Below are positions 28,212 through 37,173 of a stretch of DNA of 64,000 bases, in pieces. Location: positions 1,060,958 through 1,124,957 of the forward strand of contig LT009756.1 of NCBI GenBank assembly GCA_900012615.1. Direction: 5' to 3'. The DNA is from Agrobacterium genomosp. 13 str. CFBP 6927 (lineage in GTDB: Bacteria > Pseudomonadota > Alphaproteobacteria > Rhizobiales > Rhizobiaceae). Every line of letters begins with the position of its first letter. Positions within the stretch are counted from its first letter, which is position 1. A program made the position numbers and the translations under genes. Below the pieces are notes generated by a model. That model was not told the origin of the DNA. It ran no database searches and was given only the letters and a program-made list of their open reading frames with translations.

Positions 28212-28559
28212 TCAGCCGTGTCCCAGCGCCTTCCTGATGCAAGCGCTGAGATAGGCATATTGCAGTGGCGTGATCCTCGCCATCGCCTCGGTGCGGGTGG
28301 CCGGCCTATCCTGATAACCGACGGGGACATCGAACTGGGCGAAGGTGAAATCCCAGCGAATGTCCTCGATGATATTGTAAAAATGGTCCGCGCCGCTGAC
28401 GGCAGTTTTGGCGAGTTCGCCACCGAAAATATCCTGAACCACCAGCGCTGTGACGCCGCCCTGTCCCCGGGCGGGGTTTTCGCGCGACCAGAGGGTGCTG
28501 GTCTCGCCCGACCAGCTTTTCCTTAAGGCATAATAGAGTCGTTCGGCATGGTCCTGCAT
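28212..28559 (-). CDS. YunG-like protein of unknown function
   Basis: A 115-residue protein resembling Bacillus YunG. The middle reads WSRENPARGQGGVTALVVQDIFGGEL, followed by GADHFYNIIEDIRWDFTFAQF, the family's conserved His/Tyr/Asp-rich core. Family function is unknown. The ATG at 28559 is preceded by AGGAAAG; a longer frame upstream is noise. The Q-x-GV-x-A arrangement recalls the fold of papain-like or transglutaminase-type proteins, but here Gly replaces the expected Cys, so I make no catalytic claim. It is a single gene. Confidence 0.7.
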   Translation of the reverse strand: MQDHAERLYYALRKSWSGETSTLWSRENPARGQGGVTALVVQDIFGGELAKTAVSGADHFYNIIEDIRWDFTFAQFDVPVGYQDRPATRTEAMARITPLQYAYLSACIRKALGHG

Positions 28560-28682
28560 TTGGGTCTTTCCTGTTTCGGAACCGCGTTCCGGGTCAGGCA
28601 TGGTCAGAGGAGAAACGGAGCGCCGCGCAGCCTGTGAAGGCGGTGGGACGCTCCGACCGTTGAATTCGCACCAGGTGCGGAC

Positions 28683-28706
28683 GGTGCCGGAATGGATTCC
28701 GGCACC
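28683..28706. terminator. hairpin just after the phytase-like gene
   Basis: A perfect 10-bp stem GGTGCCGGAA/TTCCGGCACC lies 5 bp past the stop of the minus-strand phytase-like gene. On the minus strand no T run follows it. The T run is on the plus-strand side, so the direction of termination is uncertain. Confidence 0.5.
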
Positions 28707-28710
28707 TTTT

Positions 28711-30069
28711 TTACTTCGCGTCGAGCAGGTCCTTGACCTCAAGCAGGACGAACTCGTTGTCATCGGCCTTGTCCAGCGCACGGCCGGCGGAGAAGGGCAG
28801 GTTGTTGTCGTTGCCGACGATGATATGCGTGGCGTCAACGCGATCGACATTCTCGATGGTGACGAAAGGCATGTCGTAGAAACTATTGCTGCCGCCCTGA
28901 CGCTTCTTGTTATCAGGATCGGAGATTTTCAGCAGATCGATATAGCCGATCTTGCGCGCGGCCTTGCCGACATTGGCGTCATTGAACTCGATCTTGTAGA
29001 TGCGCTTGACCTTGGAGGGCACGGCAAAGCAGTTTGCTTCCGGCTTCTTCGGGTCGGCGCAGGCCTTGTCGGCGGTGCCGGCGCCATTGTCACGCTCGAT
29101 GACCAGCGCCGTGCTGTCGTCCAGCATATTGAAGTCGCCGATGGCTTCGCCGCCTTGGGCCAAGGGGTAAAGCCAGGTGCGGCCGGTCCATTCCTTCTTG
29201 GCGGTGTCGAGTTCGATGATGCGCAGTGCGGTCGAACCGTCTTCGGTTTTCTCCACCTGGCCGTCGGCGGTGTAGAGCGGGCCTTCGAGAAGGCCATAGA
29301 GCCTGGAGCCGTCCTTGGAGAGCGCCATGCCTTCATAACCGCCTGAACGCTTCAGGTTGAAAGCCGGCATTTTCTGCGTCGGGTTGCCGGGCAGTGCCAG
29401 GGTCGGATGATCCGGGGACTTCACCTCGATGTCGCCAGCCTTGGTGGTGATGACGTCGGTCAACTTGCCGTCGCGGGTGAATTTCAGGATGTAAGGCCCG
29501 AATTCCTCGCCCACCCAGAAACCATCGGCAACCGGCTGAATGGATTCAACGTCGAAATCCGCACCCGTCAGGTAACGCTTGCTCGAGCCTTCCAGAACGA
29601 TCGGGAAGGGTGCCTTCATATCAGGGTCGGAGAGGAACACGGTTTCAAGCGCATTGACCTTGCCGGCGTCCCAGTCGAATTTCAGATGGTGAAGCATCAG
29701 CATGGCGTCGCTGGAATTGAGCTTGGAACCGAAACCATTGTCGGAAAGGCTCCAGAAGCTGCCGTCGGCCATGGCCTTGATGCCGGAAAAGCCCTGCATG
29801 GGCTGGCCGTTGAACGGCATGGAAAGGCCGGTCAGGCGCACACCGTCCTTGCCGGGCACGGTGCCGAGACCTTCAGCGCGCTTGCGGTCGGCCGTCGTGA
29901 ACTTGGCGGAGGTCTTGAGGTGCTCCGGTGCATCGGCGGGTGCTGCGATGATGGTATTGGCCGGCAGAATGGCGTGGGAGACCAGCTTTGCCGGAAACTC
30001 CTTCTCAACCGCATGCGAAGCGGTGGCGAGCGCAAGAAGAGCGCAGGAGGCGAAAAGAACGTGCTTCAT
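28711..30069 (-). CDS. exported phytase-like esterase
   Basis: A 452-residue periplasmic protein. The signal peptide MKHVLFASCALLALATASHA is cleaved before VEKEF. The body matches the phytase-like 'esterase-like activity' domain: GLSMPFNGQPMQGFSGIKAMADGSFWSLSDNGFGSKLNSSDAML, then VDGFWVGEEFGPYILKF-type repeats (here ADGFWVGEEFGPYI), as in a six-bladed propeller. A conserved C-terminal NDNNLPFS segment follows. Members hydrolyse phosphate or carboxyl esters, but the natural substrate is unknown. It is a single gene downstream of a membrane-bound cyclase on the same strand, with a 141-bp gap. Confidence 0.85.
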   Translation of the reverse strand: MKHVLFASCALLALATASHAVEKEFPAKLVSHAILPANTIIAAPADAPEHLKTSAKFTTADRKRAEGLGTVPGKDGVRLTGLSMPFNGQPMQGFSGIKAMADGSFWSLSDNGFGSKLNSSDAMLMLHHLKFDWDAGKVNALETVFLSDPDMKAPFPIVLEGSSKRYLTGADFDVESIQPVADGFWVGEEFGPYILKFTRDGKLTDVITTKAGDIEVKSPDHPTLALPGNPTQKMPAFNLKRSGGYEGMALSKDGSRLYGLLEGPLYTADGQVEKTEDGSTALRIIELDTAKKEWTGRTWLYPLAQGGEAIGDFNMLDDSTALVIERDNGAGTADKACADPKKPEANCFAVPSKVKRIYKIEFNDANVGKAARKIGYIDLLKISDPDNKKRQGGSNSFYDMPFVTIENVDRVDATHIIVGNDNNLPFSAGRALDKADDNEFVLLEVKDLLDAK

Positions 30070-30210
30070 GATGGAGACCCCTCATTTCCTGTTGAAGACA
30101 GGATTGAGGCGATATGGTCGTCGCATGACAGGCAGGTGATTGTCGTTTGAAGCTTTGATGAATTTTGATGACGATGTCCTAAAAAGCCAGTATTGCCCCC
30201 GCGTCTTGGC

Positions 30211-31239
30211 TTAAGCAGCAGGGGCCTGATACTGGCTGAGCGTGCACACGCCGAGCGTCTGGCCGCGGCCCTTGACCGCATGTTCGCCGAGATATTCGCT
30301 GCGCACGCCCTTGGGAAGCACCAGCTGATGCGCAAGATCGGCGGAAATCAGCACGGGGTGTCCCAGCATCTTGCTCAGCGATTCGAGCCGTGAGGTGGTG
30401 TTCACCGTGTCGCCGAAATAGGTGATCTTGTGATGGTCGACGCCGATTTCGGCGGTGATGACCGGTCCGCCATGGATGGCGAAGCGCAGGCGCGGCACTT
30501 CGCCGAAGCGGGCGAGCCACATGTCGCGATTGCTTTCGATGGTCGCCTGGACGTCGAAAACGCAGCGCACGCAGGCCGCCCGCCTTATCGCCATGTGATA
30601 GGGCCAGGTGATGATGGCGGCGTCGCCGATGTAATCGTCGATGACACCGCCGTGCTTTCTCACCGGCGCGGCATAGCTTGCGAAGATTTCACCGAGAAAC
30701 TCCTGCGCCTTCAGGTCACCATGGGTTTCGGCGAAGGAGGTGGAGCCGACGAGATCGATGAAGATGAAGACCCGGTCTTCGCTCACCGGGCGTCTGTAGC
30801 GCCCGAGAATGAGGTCGATGAAGATATCGCGGCCGAGAAGCTCACGCACGCGCATGATGAAAACGATGATGCCGCAGACGATGAGGGTAAAGACGAGGGT
30901 TTGCACCTCGGCATGCACCGCCCGCTTCCAGGTGCCGGGAAATATCCCGCTGAGCCAAAGGATCGTGCCACCAAGCCCGAAGCCGCAAAAGACGAGGATG
31001 GCGTAGATAATGAGGCCGACGGCGATATAGGCCGGTGTCGGCAGGGCGCTGACCTGCCGCGACAGGCCCGGCATGATATAGCCGCGCTCGAAAGCAAGGA
31101 TGGGCGTGCAGGCGAACAGCGCATAGGTAGCACCGATCAGCGCGCCGCCGCCATATTCCAGAAGCGCATAGGCCACGCCGCTGCCGGCCACGGCAACGAA
31201 GAGCACCACGTAATCCAGAATGGGCAGCAATTTTCTCAT
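30211..31239 (-). CDS. membrane-anchored class III nucleotidyl cyclase
   Basis: A 342-residue inner-membrane protein. About four hydrophobic segments occupy residues 8-130, followed by a class III cyclase domain (about 155-335). One metal Asp is in FIDLVGST (Asp162) and the other in YIGD (Asp206). The transition-state Asn and Arg are present in DTVNTTSRLE (Asn280, Arg284). The Lys that normally contacts the purine, just before the second metal Asp, is replaced by Asp202 (DDYIGD). It is therefore a cyclase by fold, but activity or base specificity is in doubt. It stands alone; a 21-bp inverted repeat lies upstream. Confidence 0.88.
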   Translation of the reverse strand: MRKLLPILDYVVLFVAVAGSGVAYALLEYGGGALIGATYALFACTPILAFERGYIMPGLSRQVSALPTPAYIAVGLIIYAILVFCGFGLGGTILWLSGIFPGTWKRAVHAEVQTLVFTLIVCGIIVFIMRVRELLGRDIFIDLILGRYRRPVSEDRVFIFIDLVGSTSFAETHGDLKAQEFLGEIFASYAAPVRKHGGVIDDYIGDAAIITWPYHMAIRRAACVRCVFDVQATIESNRDMWLARFGEVPRLRFAIHGGPVITAEIGVDHHKITYFGDTVNTTSRLESLSKMLGHPVLISADLAHQLVLPKGVRSEYLGEHAVKGRGQTLGVCTLSQYQAPAA

Positions 31240-31339
31240 ATCGGTTCTTGATCTCGGGAAGGGAAGCCCGCCGTTCCCGCCGGGCGAAGCTTCTGTTCAG
31301 GTCATATGCGACATTAATGCGGAAAATGCGCTGCAAAAA

Positions 31340-31360
31340 GTGACCTTTCGGTAAGGTCAC
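31340..31360. promoter_or_regulatory. 21-bp inverted repeat upstream of the cyclase
   Basis: Perfect 8-bp arms GTGACCTT (31340-31347) and AAGGTCAC (31353-31360) with a 5-base spacer. It is located about 100 bp upstream of the cyclase start and about 60 bp after the preceding gene's stop. No T run follows, so a protein-binding site is more likely than a terminator. Confidence 0.45.
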
Positions 31361-31422
31361 ATGAAGGATTGGAAAGGTTGTTGCCCTGTTGCCGCAAAAC
31401 GGGTGCTGATACCGCGTTACGT

Positions 31423-32031
31423 CTAATAGGATGTTCTGTAATAGACGGTTTCAAGCGGGGATTGCGGTCGGTCGTCCGGCGAGCGGTTCGACCATTTGAC
31501 CGGAAAGGCGGCAAAGCGCAGCCGGTTGCCCTCTATCCATGCCCGGTCGAACAGGGTTTCTCCTCTGCCGGCGAAAGTGATTGCCGCGCAGGTTTTGCCG
31601 TCGACATCGAAAGGAATATTCTCTTTCCAGCCGCTCAGGCCGCAACCGGTGCCTTTCGGGTCGCCATTATAATGTTCGACGACAGCGGGGTCGTTCGGCG
31701 TCATGGTGATCGAGGTGACGGTATGGGCAAACAGCAGGCTGTCATGGTCTTTCAGCCCGCCATCCAGCGCGCCTTCGTAACGCACCTGCACAGTCGGCTG
31801 CTGGCAGCTGTTGCGGGCGTAGATCTGCGAGACGGCATGCATGCTTTCGCCACGTATCGTGATGCGCGTAACGATGCCGTGCCGGTCATTCTTGCCGATT
31901 TTCAGGCAGTCGGTCGTCCATTCTCCCTGAAGATCGACCTTGCCATCATCGGCGTGGGTGCTTGCGGGGGCAGGGAGGATGCCTGCGACCGCCACGGAGG
32001 CGGCCACCAGAAGCGTGCTGGCAGGTTTCAT
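31423..32031 (-). CDS. secreted hypothetical protein
   Basis: A 202-residue protein with a signal peptide (KPASTLLVAASVAVAGILPAPASTHA). The mature part has four Cys residues in a lipocalin-like or immunoglobulin-like beta-rich sequence: VDLQGEWTTDCLKIG, ARNSCQQPTVQVRYEG, GTGCGLSGW and KTCAAITF. I do not recognise a family. It is probably periplasmic with two disulfides. The ATG at 32031 is used because it starts the signal peptide. rnd lies 80 bp upstream on the plus coordinate side, transcribed the same way. Confidence 0.75.
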   Translation of the reverse strand: MKPASTLLVAASVAVAGILPAPASTHADDGKVDLQGEWTTDCLKIGKNDRHGIVTRITIRGESMHAVSQIYARNSCQQPTVQVRYEGALDGGLKDHDSLLFAHTVTSITMTPNDPAVVEHYNGDPKGTGCGLSGWKENIPFDVDGKTCAAITFAGRGETLFDRAWIEGNRLRFAAFPVKWSNRSPDDRPQSPLETVYYRTSY

Positions 32032-32110
32032 GGCAATACCCTCAAAGCGCAACTATCGGCACAGAGATGGAATGCGATGCGGGCGAAATTACGGTCCGGC
32101 GCGCGGGCGA

Positions 32111-33271
32111 TTACGGCTCGCTCGCTGCCACCTCAACCGCCTCGACCTTCTTGCCGGCGAAACGCAGCGCCACTTCGCCGTTGATGAGTTTCAGCGCCAC
32201 ATCACCGAAGAGTTCCCGCCGCCAGCCGGTCAATGCGGCCACGCTCGCCTTTTCGCCCTCGGAGGCGATCTTGTCCAGATCCTCGCTATTGGCGATGACC
32301 TTGGCGGCGACGCCATGCTTGTCGGCGGTCAGCTTCAGGAGGACCTTCAGCAGTTCCACGGCAGCACCGGAGCCTTCCGGCGCATGGCTGTGACGCGGTG
32401 CCTTCGGCATGTCTTCCTTGGGAAGCGCCAGCGCCGCGTTCACGGTTTCGATGATGGCCGTGCCGGAAGCGGAACGCTCCCAGCCCTTCGGGATGGTGCG
32501 AAGCCGCGACAGGGCCTCGGCATCCTTCGGCTGCTGCTGGGCGATTTCGAAAATGGCGTCGTCCTTCAAAACGCGTGAACGCGGCACGTTGCGCGACCGC
32601 GCCTCACGCTCGCGCCAGGCGGCGACGAATTTGAGGATCGCAAGTTCCGTCGGCTTGCGCAGACGCGATTTCAGCCGCAGCCACGCATCGTCGGGATGCA
32701 TGTCGTAGGTATCGCGCGATTCGAGAATATCCATCTCTTCGGTCAGCCACAGCGAGCGGCCTTCGCGCTCCAGCTGCGCCTTCAGCGCCAGATAGACGTC
32801 GCGCAGATGGGTCACGTCGGCCAGCGCGTAGTCCAGCTGCTTGTCGGTCAGCGGGCGGCGGCTCCAGTCGGTGAAACGCGAGGATTTGTCGATCTGCACA
32901 TTCTTGATCTTCTGCACCAGCTGGTCATAGGAGATCGAATCGCCGAAACCGCAGACCATGGCGGCGACCTGGGTGTCGAAGATCGGATGCGGAATAAGCC
33001 CGCCGAGATGGTAGATGATTTCGATATCCTGGCGCGCGGCGTGGAAAACCTTCACGACGGCAGGATTGGCCATCAGCTCGAAAAGCGGGGTCAGGTCGAT
33101 ACCCTTGGCGAGCGGGTCAACCAGCACCTCGAGCGTCGGGCTCGCCATCTGCACGAGGCAGAGTTCCGGCCAGAAGGTCGTTTCCCGCAGAAATTCGGTG
33201 TCGATGGTGATGAATTCCGATTTCGCCAGTTCCGTGCAGGCTTCGGCGAGGGCGGCAGTCGTTTCAATCAT
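32111..33271 (-). CDS. rnd: ribonuclease D
   Basis: A 386-residue 3'-5' exoribonuclease acting in tRNA 3' maturation and stable-RNA decay. The DEDD catalytic motifs are in order: ITIDTEFLRE (Exo I), VFHAARQDIEIIYHLGG (Exo II) and QLDYALADVTHLRDVY (Exo III, with Tyr). An HRDC RNA-binding domain occupies roughly residues 210-295, and a second helical part ends the protein. The ATG at 33271 starts the conserved N-terminus; the frame continues upstream without family character. The MFS gene lies 82 bp upstream on the same strand. Confidence 0.95.
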   Translation of the reverse strand: MIETTAALAEACTELAKSEFITIDTEFLRETTFWPELCLVQMASPTLEVLVDPLAKGIDLTPLFELMANPAVVKVFHAARQDIEIIYHLGGLIPHPIFDTQVAAMVCGFGDSISYDQLVQKIKNVQIDKSSRFTDWSRRPLTDKQLDYALADVTHLRDVYLALKAQLEREGRSLWLTEEMDILESRDTYDMHPDDAWLRLKSRLRKPTELAILKFVAAWREREARSRNVPRSRVLKDDAIFEIAQQQPKDAEALSRLRTIPKGWERSASGTAIIETVNAALALPKEDMPKAPRHSHAPEGSGAAVELLKVLLKLTADKHGVAAKVIANSEDLDKIASEGEKASVAALTGWRRELFGDVALKLINGEVALRFAGKKVEAVEVAASEP

Positions 33272-33353
33272 TGCAAATGGCCACTCGTGAAAATTATCCG
33301 TCTTACTTTCCCTTTGCCGGGCGCATGTCAATACAAAGCCCGCTTTTGAAGGC

Positions 33354-34625
33354 TTAAGGATCGTTTTTCTCGGGCGGATTTGGCTCTTGCCCGTCCTTTT
33401 TGGGTGGCGGGGGCGCGGCGAGCTTCTGGAAATAGGCGGATGTGCGCAAAAGCGAGCGGAACCGCCAGTTTCTCTCCTCTACGGGAACGCCCTCGCGCAC
33501 CCGTAGCCGGTATATGGTGTAGGCGATGAAAACGATCTGGATCGCGGCCGTATAGCTGAACAGCGCTTTCGGACCGAACTGGTCGATCAGCACGGAGGCA
33601 AGCAGCGGCCCGACGGTTGCGCCCACCGACCAGAAGAACAGCAGCCCGGCGGAAACCATCGCATGTTCGCCCTCCTTGGCATGGTCGTTGCCGTGGGCGG
33701 AACTCAACGAATAGAGCGGCAGGGCGAAGGCGCCAAAGATGAAGACGCCGATGATGTTGCTCCACTCATCCGTGCCGGCAAAGAAGGCGAGAAACAGGCC
33801 GACGATCACCGACCCGGCCGTGGTGGCGAGAATGATGATGCGCCGGTCGTAGCGGTCGGAATAGACGCCGAGCGGATATTGCAGCACCACGCCGCCGATG
33901 ATGCCGGCGCTCATGAAGGTGGCGATGGCGGTGACGGAAAGCCCGATCTGTTCGGCATAGATCGGTCCGATATTGCGAAACGCCGCCATGCTGAGGCCGA
34001 CGGCCACGCAGCCGACCACGGCAAGCGGCGAGATGCGCCAGACCGCGAAAAGATTGAAGGGAATCTGTTTCGGCGGCGCGGGGTTGGATTTGTCGGCAAG
34101 CGAGATCGGCACCAGCGACAGCGTGAGCGCCATGGCGATCAGCGAAAATACCACCGGTCCGTCGATGCCGGCGATGGGAATGATATATTGTGCGAGCGTC
34201 ACGGAGCCGAGATCGACGAAGCGATAGATGGAAAGCGTGCGTGCCCGGTTGGAATTCGTCACCTGCGCGTTGATCCAGCTTTCTATCGCCGCGAAAAGAC
34301 AGGCGACAGCAATGCCGATGACGAAACGCATCAGCATCCAGAACAGCGGATGAATGACCAGCGGCATGGCGATCGACGCGGCCGACGCGACGGCCGCCAT
34401 GGTGGCGAAGGTGCGGATATGGCCGATCTTGCGCAGAAGCCGCGTCACCGAAATGCAGCCAAGCGCAAATCCGATGCTGTAGGCGGCGCTGATGAGGCCG
34501 ATGGTGCTGGCCGAAAATCCTTCGGAGAGGCCACGCAAGGCTATATAGGTTCCCTGCAGGCCGTTACCGCCGATCAGAATGCCGGCGGTGACGAGAAGCG
34601 GGATAAGAGGTCTGATCTGGCTCAT
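33354..34625 (-). CDS. MFS transporter (YcaD-like)
   Basis: A 423-residue major facilitator with twelve hydrophobic segments. The start reads RPLIPLLVTAGILIGGNGLQGTYIALRGL, and the motif-A region GVYSDRYDRRIIILA lies between TM8 and TM9. The order LISAAYSIGFALGCISVTRLLRKIGH matches the YcaD/UMF2 group of uncharacterised exporters. The C-terminal tail is Pro/Lys-rich. The ATG at 34625 begins the first helix; the longer upstream frame is not used. The substrate is unknown. It lies upstream of rnd and is divergent from aspS. Confidence 0.9.
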   Translation of the reverse strand: MSQIRPLIPLLVTAGILIGGNGLQGTYIALRGLSEGFSASTIGLISAAYSIGFALGCISVTRLLRKIGHIRTFATMAAVASAASIAMPLVIHPLFWMLMRFVIGIAVACLFAAIESWINAQVTNSNRARTLSIYRFVDLGSVTLAQYIIPIAGIDGPVVFSLIAMALTLSLVPISLADKSNPAPPKQIPFNLFAVWRISPLAVVGCVAVGLSMAAFRNIGPIYAEQIGLSVTAIATFMSAGIIGGVVLQYPLGVYSDRYDRRIIILATTAGSVIVGLFLAFFAGTDEWSNIIGVFIFGAFALPLYSLSSAHGNDHAKEGEHAMVSAGLLFFWSVGATVGPLLASVLIDQFGPKALFSYTAAIQIVFIAYTIYRLRVREGVPVEERNWRFRSLLRTSAYFQKLAAPPPPKKDGQEPNPPEKNDP

Positions 34626-34804
34626 TGCGGGCCGACTCGGTTTGGCGGGCTGATTAGGACTATCTAAAGCCAAGGAGGGGGAAAGGACAGCCAGAAGGCG
34701 ACATTGTTGTGCTTTGCCTTGACAAATCAGGCTGGCCATGCGCTTTTCCGGCAAATTTCGACAGTGCCGCCCATCTGGCCCACGACACGTTCCAGGATAA
34801 AAAA

Positions 34805-36592
34805 ATGCATCGTTACCGCAGCCACACCTGTGCCGCTCTCCGCAAGTCCGACGTCGGCGAAACCGTTCGCCTTTCCGGTTGGGTTCATCGCGTGCGAGAT
34901 CATGGCGGCGTTCTCTTCATCGACCTTCGCGACCACTATGGCATCACCCAGGTGGTGGCCGATCCGGACAGCCCGGCCTTCAGGGTTGCCGAGACGGTTC
35001 GCGGTGAATGGGTCATCCGCATCGATGGCCTCGTCAAGGCGCGTTCGGAAGACACCGTCAACAAGGGCATGGCGACCGGCGAGATCGAGCTTTATGCGCA
35101 GGAAATCGAGGTTCTCGGCGTTGCCAAGGAACTGCCGCTGCCGGTCTTCGGCGAGCCTGACTATCCTGAAGACGTTCGCCTGAAATACCGCTTCCTCGAT
35201 CTTCGCCGCGAAACGCTGCACAAGAACATCGTCAAGCGCACGCAGATCATCTCCGCCATGCGCACCGGCATGGCCGATGCCGGTTTCGCCGAATATACGA
35301 CGCCGATCCTCACCGCTTCCTCGCCGGAAGGCGCGCGCGACTTCCTCGTGCCCTCGCGCATCCATGAAGGCAAGTTCTTCGCGCTGCCGCAGGCGCCGCA
35401 GCAGTATAAGCAGCTTCTGATGGTGGCCGGTTTCGACCGTTATTTCCAGATCGCGCCATGCTTCCGCGATGAAGACCCGCGCGCCGACCGCCTGCCGGGC
35501 GAGTTCTACCAGCTCGACGTCGAAATGAGCTTCGTGACCCAGGAAGATGTCTGGACCACGATGGAGCCGATGATGACGGCCGTGTTCGAGAAATTCGCCG
35601 AAGGCAAGCCGGTTACCAAACAGTGGCCGCGCATTCCCTACGACGAGGCGATCCGCAAATATGGCTCCGACAAGCCGGACCTGCGCAACCCGATCGTCAT
35701 GGAAGCCGTGACCGAGCATTTCGACGGTTCGGGCTTCAAGGTCTTCGCCAACATGATCGCTTCCAACCCCAAGGTTCAGGTCTGGGCCATTCCGGCCAAG
35801 ACCGGCGGTTCGCGCGCTTTCTGCGACCGCATGAACGCATGGGCACAGTCTCAGGGACAGCCCGGCCTCGGCTATATCTTCTGGAAGGAAGAGGACGGCA
35901 AGGTCGGCGGTTCCGGTCCGCTCGCCAAGAACATCGGCGAAGAACGCACCGAGGCGCTGCGCCAGCAGCTCGGCCTTGAGGCAGGCGATGCATGCTTCTT
36001 TGTCGCCGGCGATCCCGCCAAGTTCTACAAGTTTGCCGGTGAGGCACGCACCCGCGCCGCCGACGAGCTGAACCTGATCGACCGCGACCGTTTCGAAATG
36101 TGCTGGATCGTCGATTTCCCCTTCTTCGAATATAACGAGGAAGAAAAGAAGATCGACTTCGCCCACAACCCCTTCTCCATGCCGCAGGGCGGTCTGGAAG
36201 CGCTGGAAGGGCAGGATCCGCTCTCCATCAAGGCGTTCCAGTATGACGCGGTCTGCAACGGCTTCGAAATCGCCTCCGGCTCGATCCGTAACCAGTCGCC
36301 TGAACTGATGGTCAAGGCCTTCGAAAAGGTGGGCCTGTCGCAGAGCGATGTGGAAGAGCGTTTCGGCGGTCTCTACCGTGCCTTCCAGTATGGCGCGCCT
36401 CCGCATGGCGGTTGCGCTTTCGGCATCGACCGTGTCGTCATGCTGCTTGTTGGCGCGAAGAACCTGCGCGAAATCACGCTGTTCCCGATGAACCAGCAGG
36501 CGCAGGACCTCCTGATGAACGCGCCGTCGCCGGCAACGCCGACCCAGCTTCGTGAGCTGGCGCTGCGCGTCGTTCCGTCCAAGAAGGACTGA
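34805..36592 (+). CDS. aspS: aspartyl-tRNA synthetase
   Basis: A 595-residue class IIb synthetase of bacterial type. It has an N-terminal OB-fold anticodon domain ([26 protein letters not shown]), then class II motif 1 and motif 2 ([19 protein letters not shown]). A GAD insertion domain of about 130 residues is followed by motif 3 ([14 protein letters not shown]). Starting at the ATG at 34805 gives MHRYRSHTC. Whether it also charges tRNA-Asn, as many alphaproteobacterial forms do, cannot be read from sequence alone. It is followed 2 bp later by a small membrane protein gene. Confidence 0.98.
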   Translation: MHRYRSHTCAALRKSDVGETVRLSGWVHRVRDHGGVLFIDLRDHYGITQVVADPDSPAFRVAETVRGEWVIRIDGLVKARSEDTVNKGMATGEIELYAQEIEVLGVAKELPLPVFGEPDYPEDVRLKYRFLDLRRETLHKNIVKRTQIISAMRTGMADAGFAEYTTPILTASSPEGARDFLVPSRIHEGKFFALPQAPQQYKQLLMVAGFDRYFQIAPCFRDEDPRADRLPGEFYQLDVEMSFVTQEDVWTTMEPMMTAVFEKFAEGKPVTKQWPRIPYDEAIRKYGSDKPDLRNPIVMEAVTEHFDGSGFKVFANMIASNPKVQVWAIPAKTGGSRAFCDRMNAWAQSQGQPGLGYIFWKEEDGKVGGSGPLAKNIGEERTEALRQQLGLEAGDACFFVAGDPAKFYKFAGEARTRAADELNLIDRDRFEMCWIVDFPFFEYNEEEKKIDFAHNPFSMPQGGLEALEGQDPLSIKAFQYDAVCNGFEIASGSIRNQSPELMVKAFEKVGLSQSDVEERFGGLYRAFQYGAPPHGGCAFGIDRVVMLLVGAKNLREITLFPMNQQAQDLLMNAPSPATPTQLRELALRVVPSKKD

Positions 36593-36593
36593 T

Positions 36594-37070
36594 ATGGTGA
36601 AGACGCTGCTCGACCGGGTTCGTGCAGCCTTCACCCGTGGATTGGCGGCCGCACTTGCGGCCGCTTTTGCGTTCTGGGTCGCGCATCGGTGGCTGGGCCA
36701 TCCGCAACCCGTCTTTGCCGCAATCAGCGCGCTTATCTGCCTTGCTCCGGGAATTCCAAGCCATGTTCGCCAGGGCCTTGGCCTGATGGTTGGTGTCACC
36801 GTCGGCATTCTCGTCGGGGAGATTGCGCTCCTCGTCCCGCATGATGTCGCTGAAATCCGGCTGGCCTCGGCGACTTTCATCGCCATGATCCTCGCCTCCA
36901 TGTTCGGCCTGCCGCCGGTCGTGCCGATACAGGCTGGCGCTTCGGCCATGCTGGTGCTTTTGATGGGGCCGCAGGCTGCCGGTTTTGTCCGTTTTGTCGA
37001 TGTGATCGTGGGTGTGGCGACAGGTGTGGCCGTAGCGCTCGTCTTCTTTCGCGAGCGGCTGAAGCTCTAG
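36594..37070 (+). CDS. FUSC/ArAE-like small membrane protein
   Basis: A 158-residue protein with about five hydrophobic helices, resembling the N-terminal membrane half of FUSC/aromatic-acid exporter proteins (LGHPQPVFAAISALICLAPGIPSHVRQGLGLMVGVTVG). The large cytoplasmic domain of full-length FUSC proteins is absent. It starts 2 bp after the aspS stop, so it is probably cotranscribed. The substrate is unknown. Confidence 0.75.
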   Translation: MVKTLLDRVRAAFTRGLAAALAAAFAFWVAHRWLGHPQPVFAAISALICLAPGIPSHVRQGLGLMVGVTVGILVGEIALLVPHDVAEIRLASATFIAMILASMFGLPPVVPIQAGASAMLVLLMGPQAAGFVRFVDVIVGVATGVAVALVFFRERLKL

Positions 37071-37173
37071 CGGTCTTGTCATAAAACCTTAATTAAACTG
37101 ACAAATCCAGTAGAGGAGTTCTTAAACCTTCTCAATCATTCATCCCATCGTGAAATCTGCAAACGAGGGTTGA

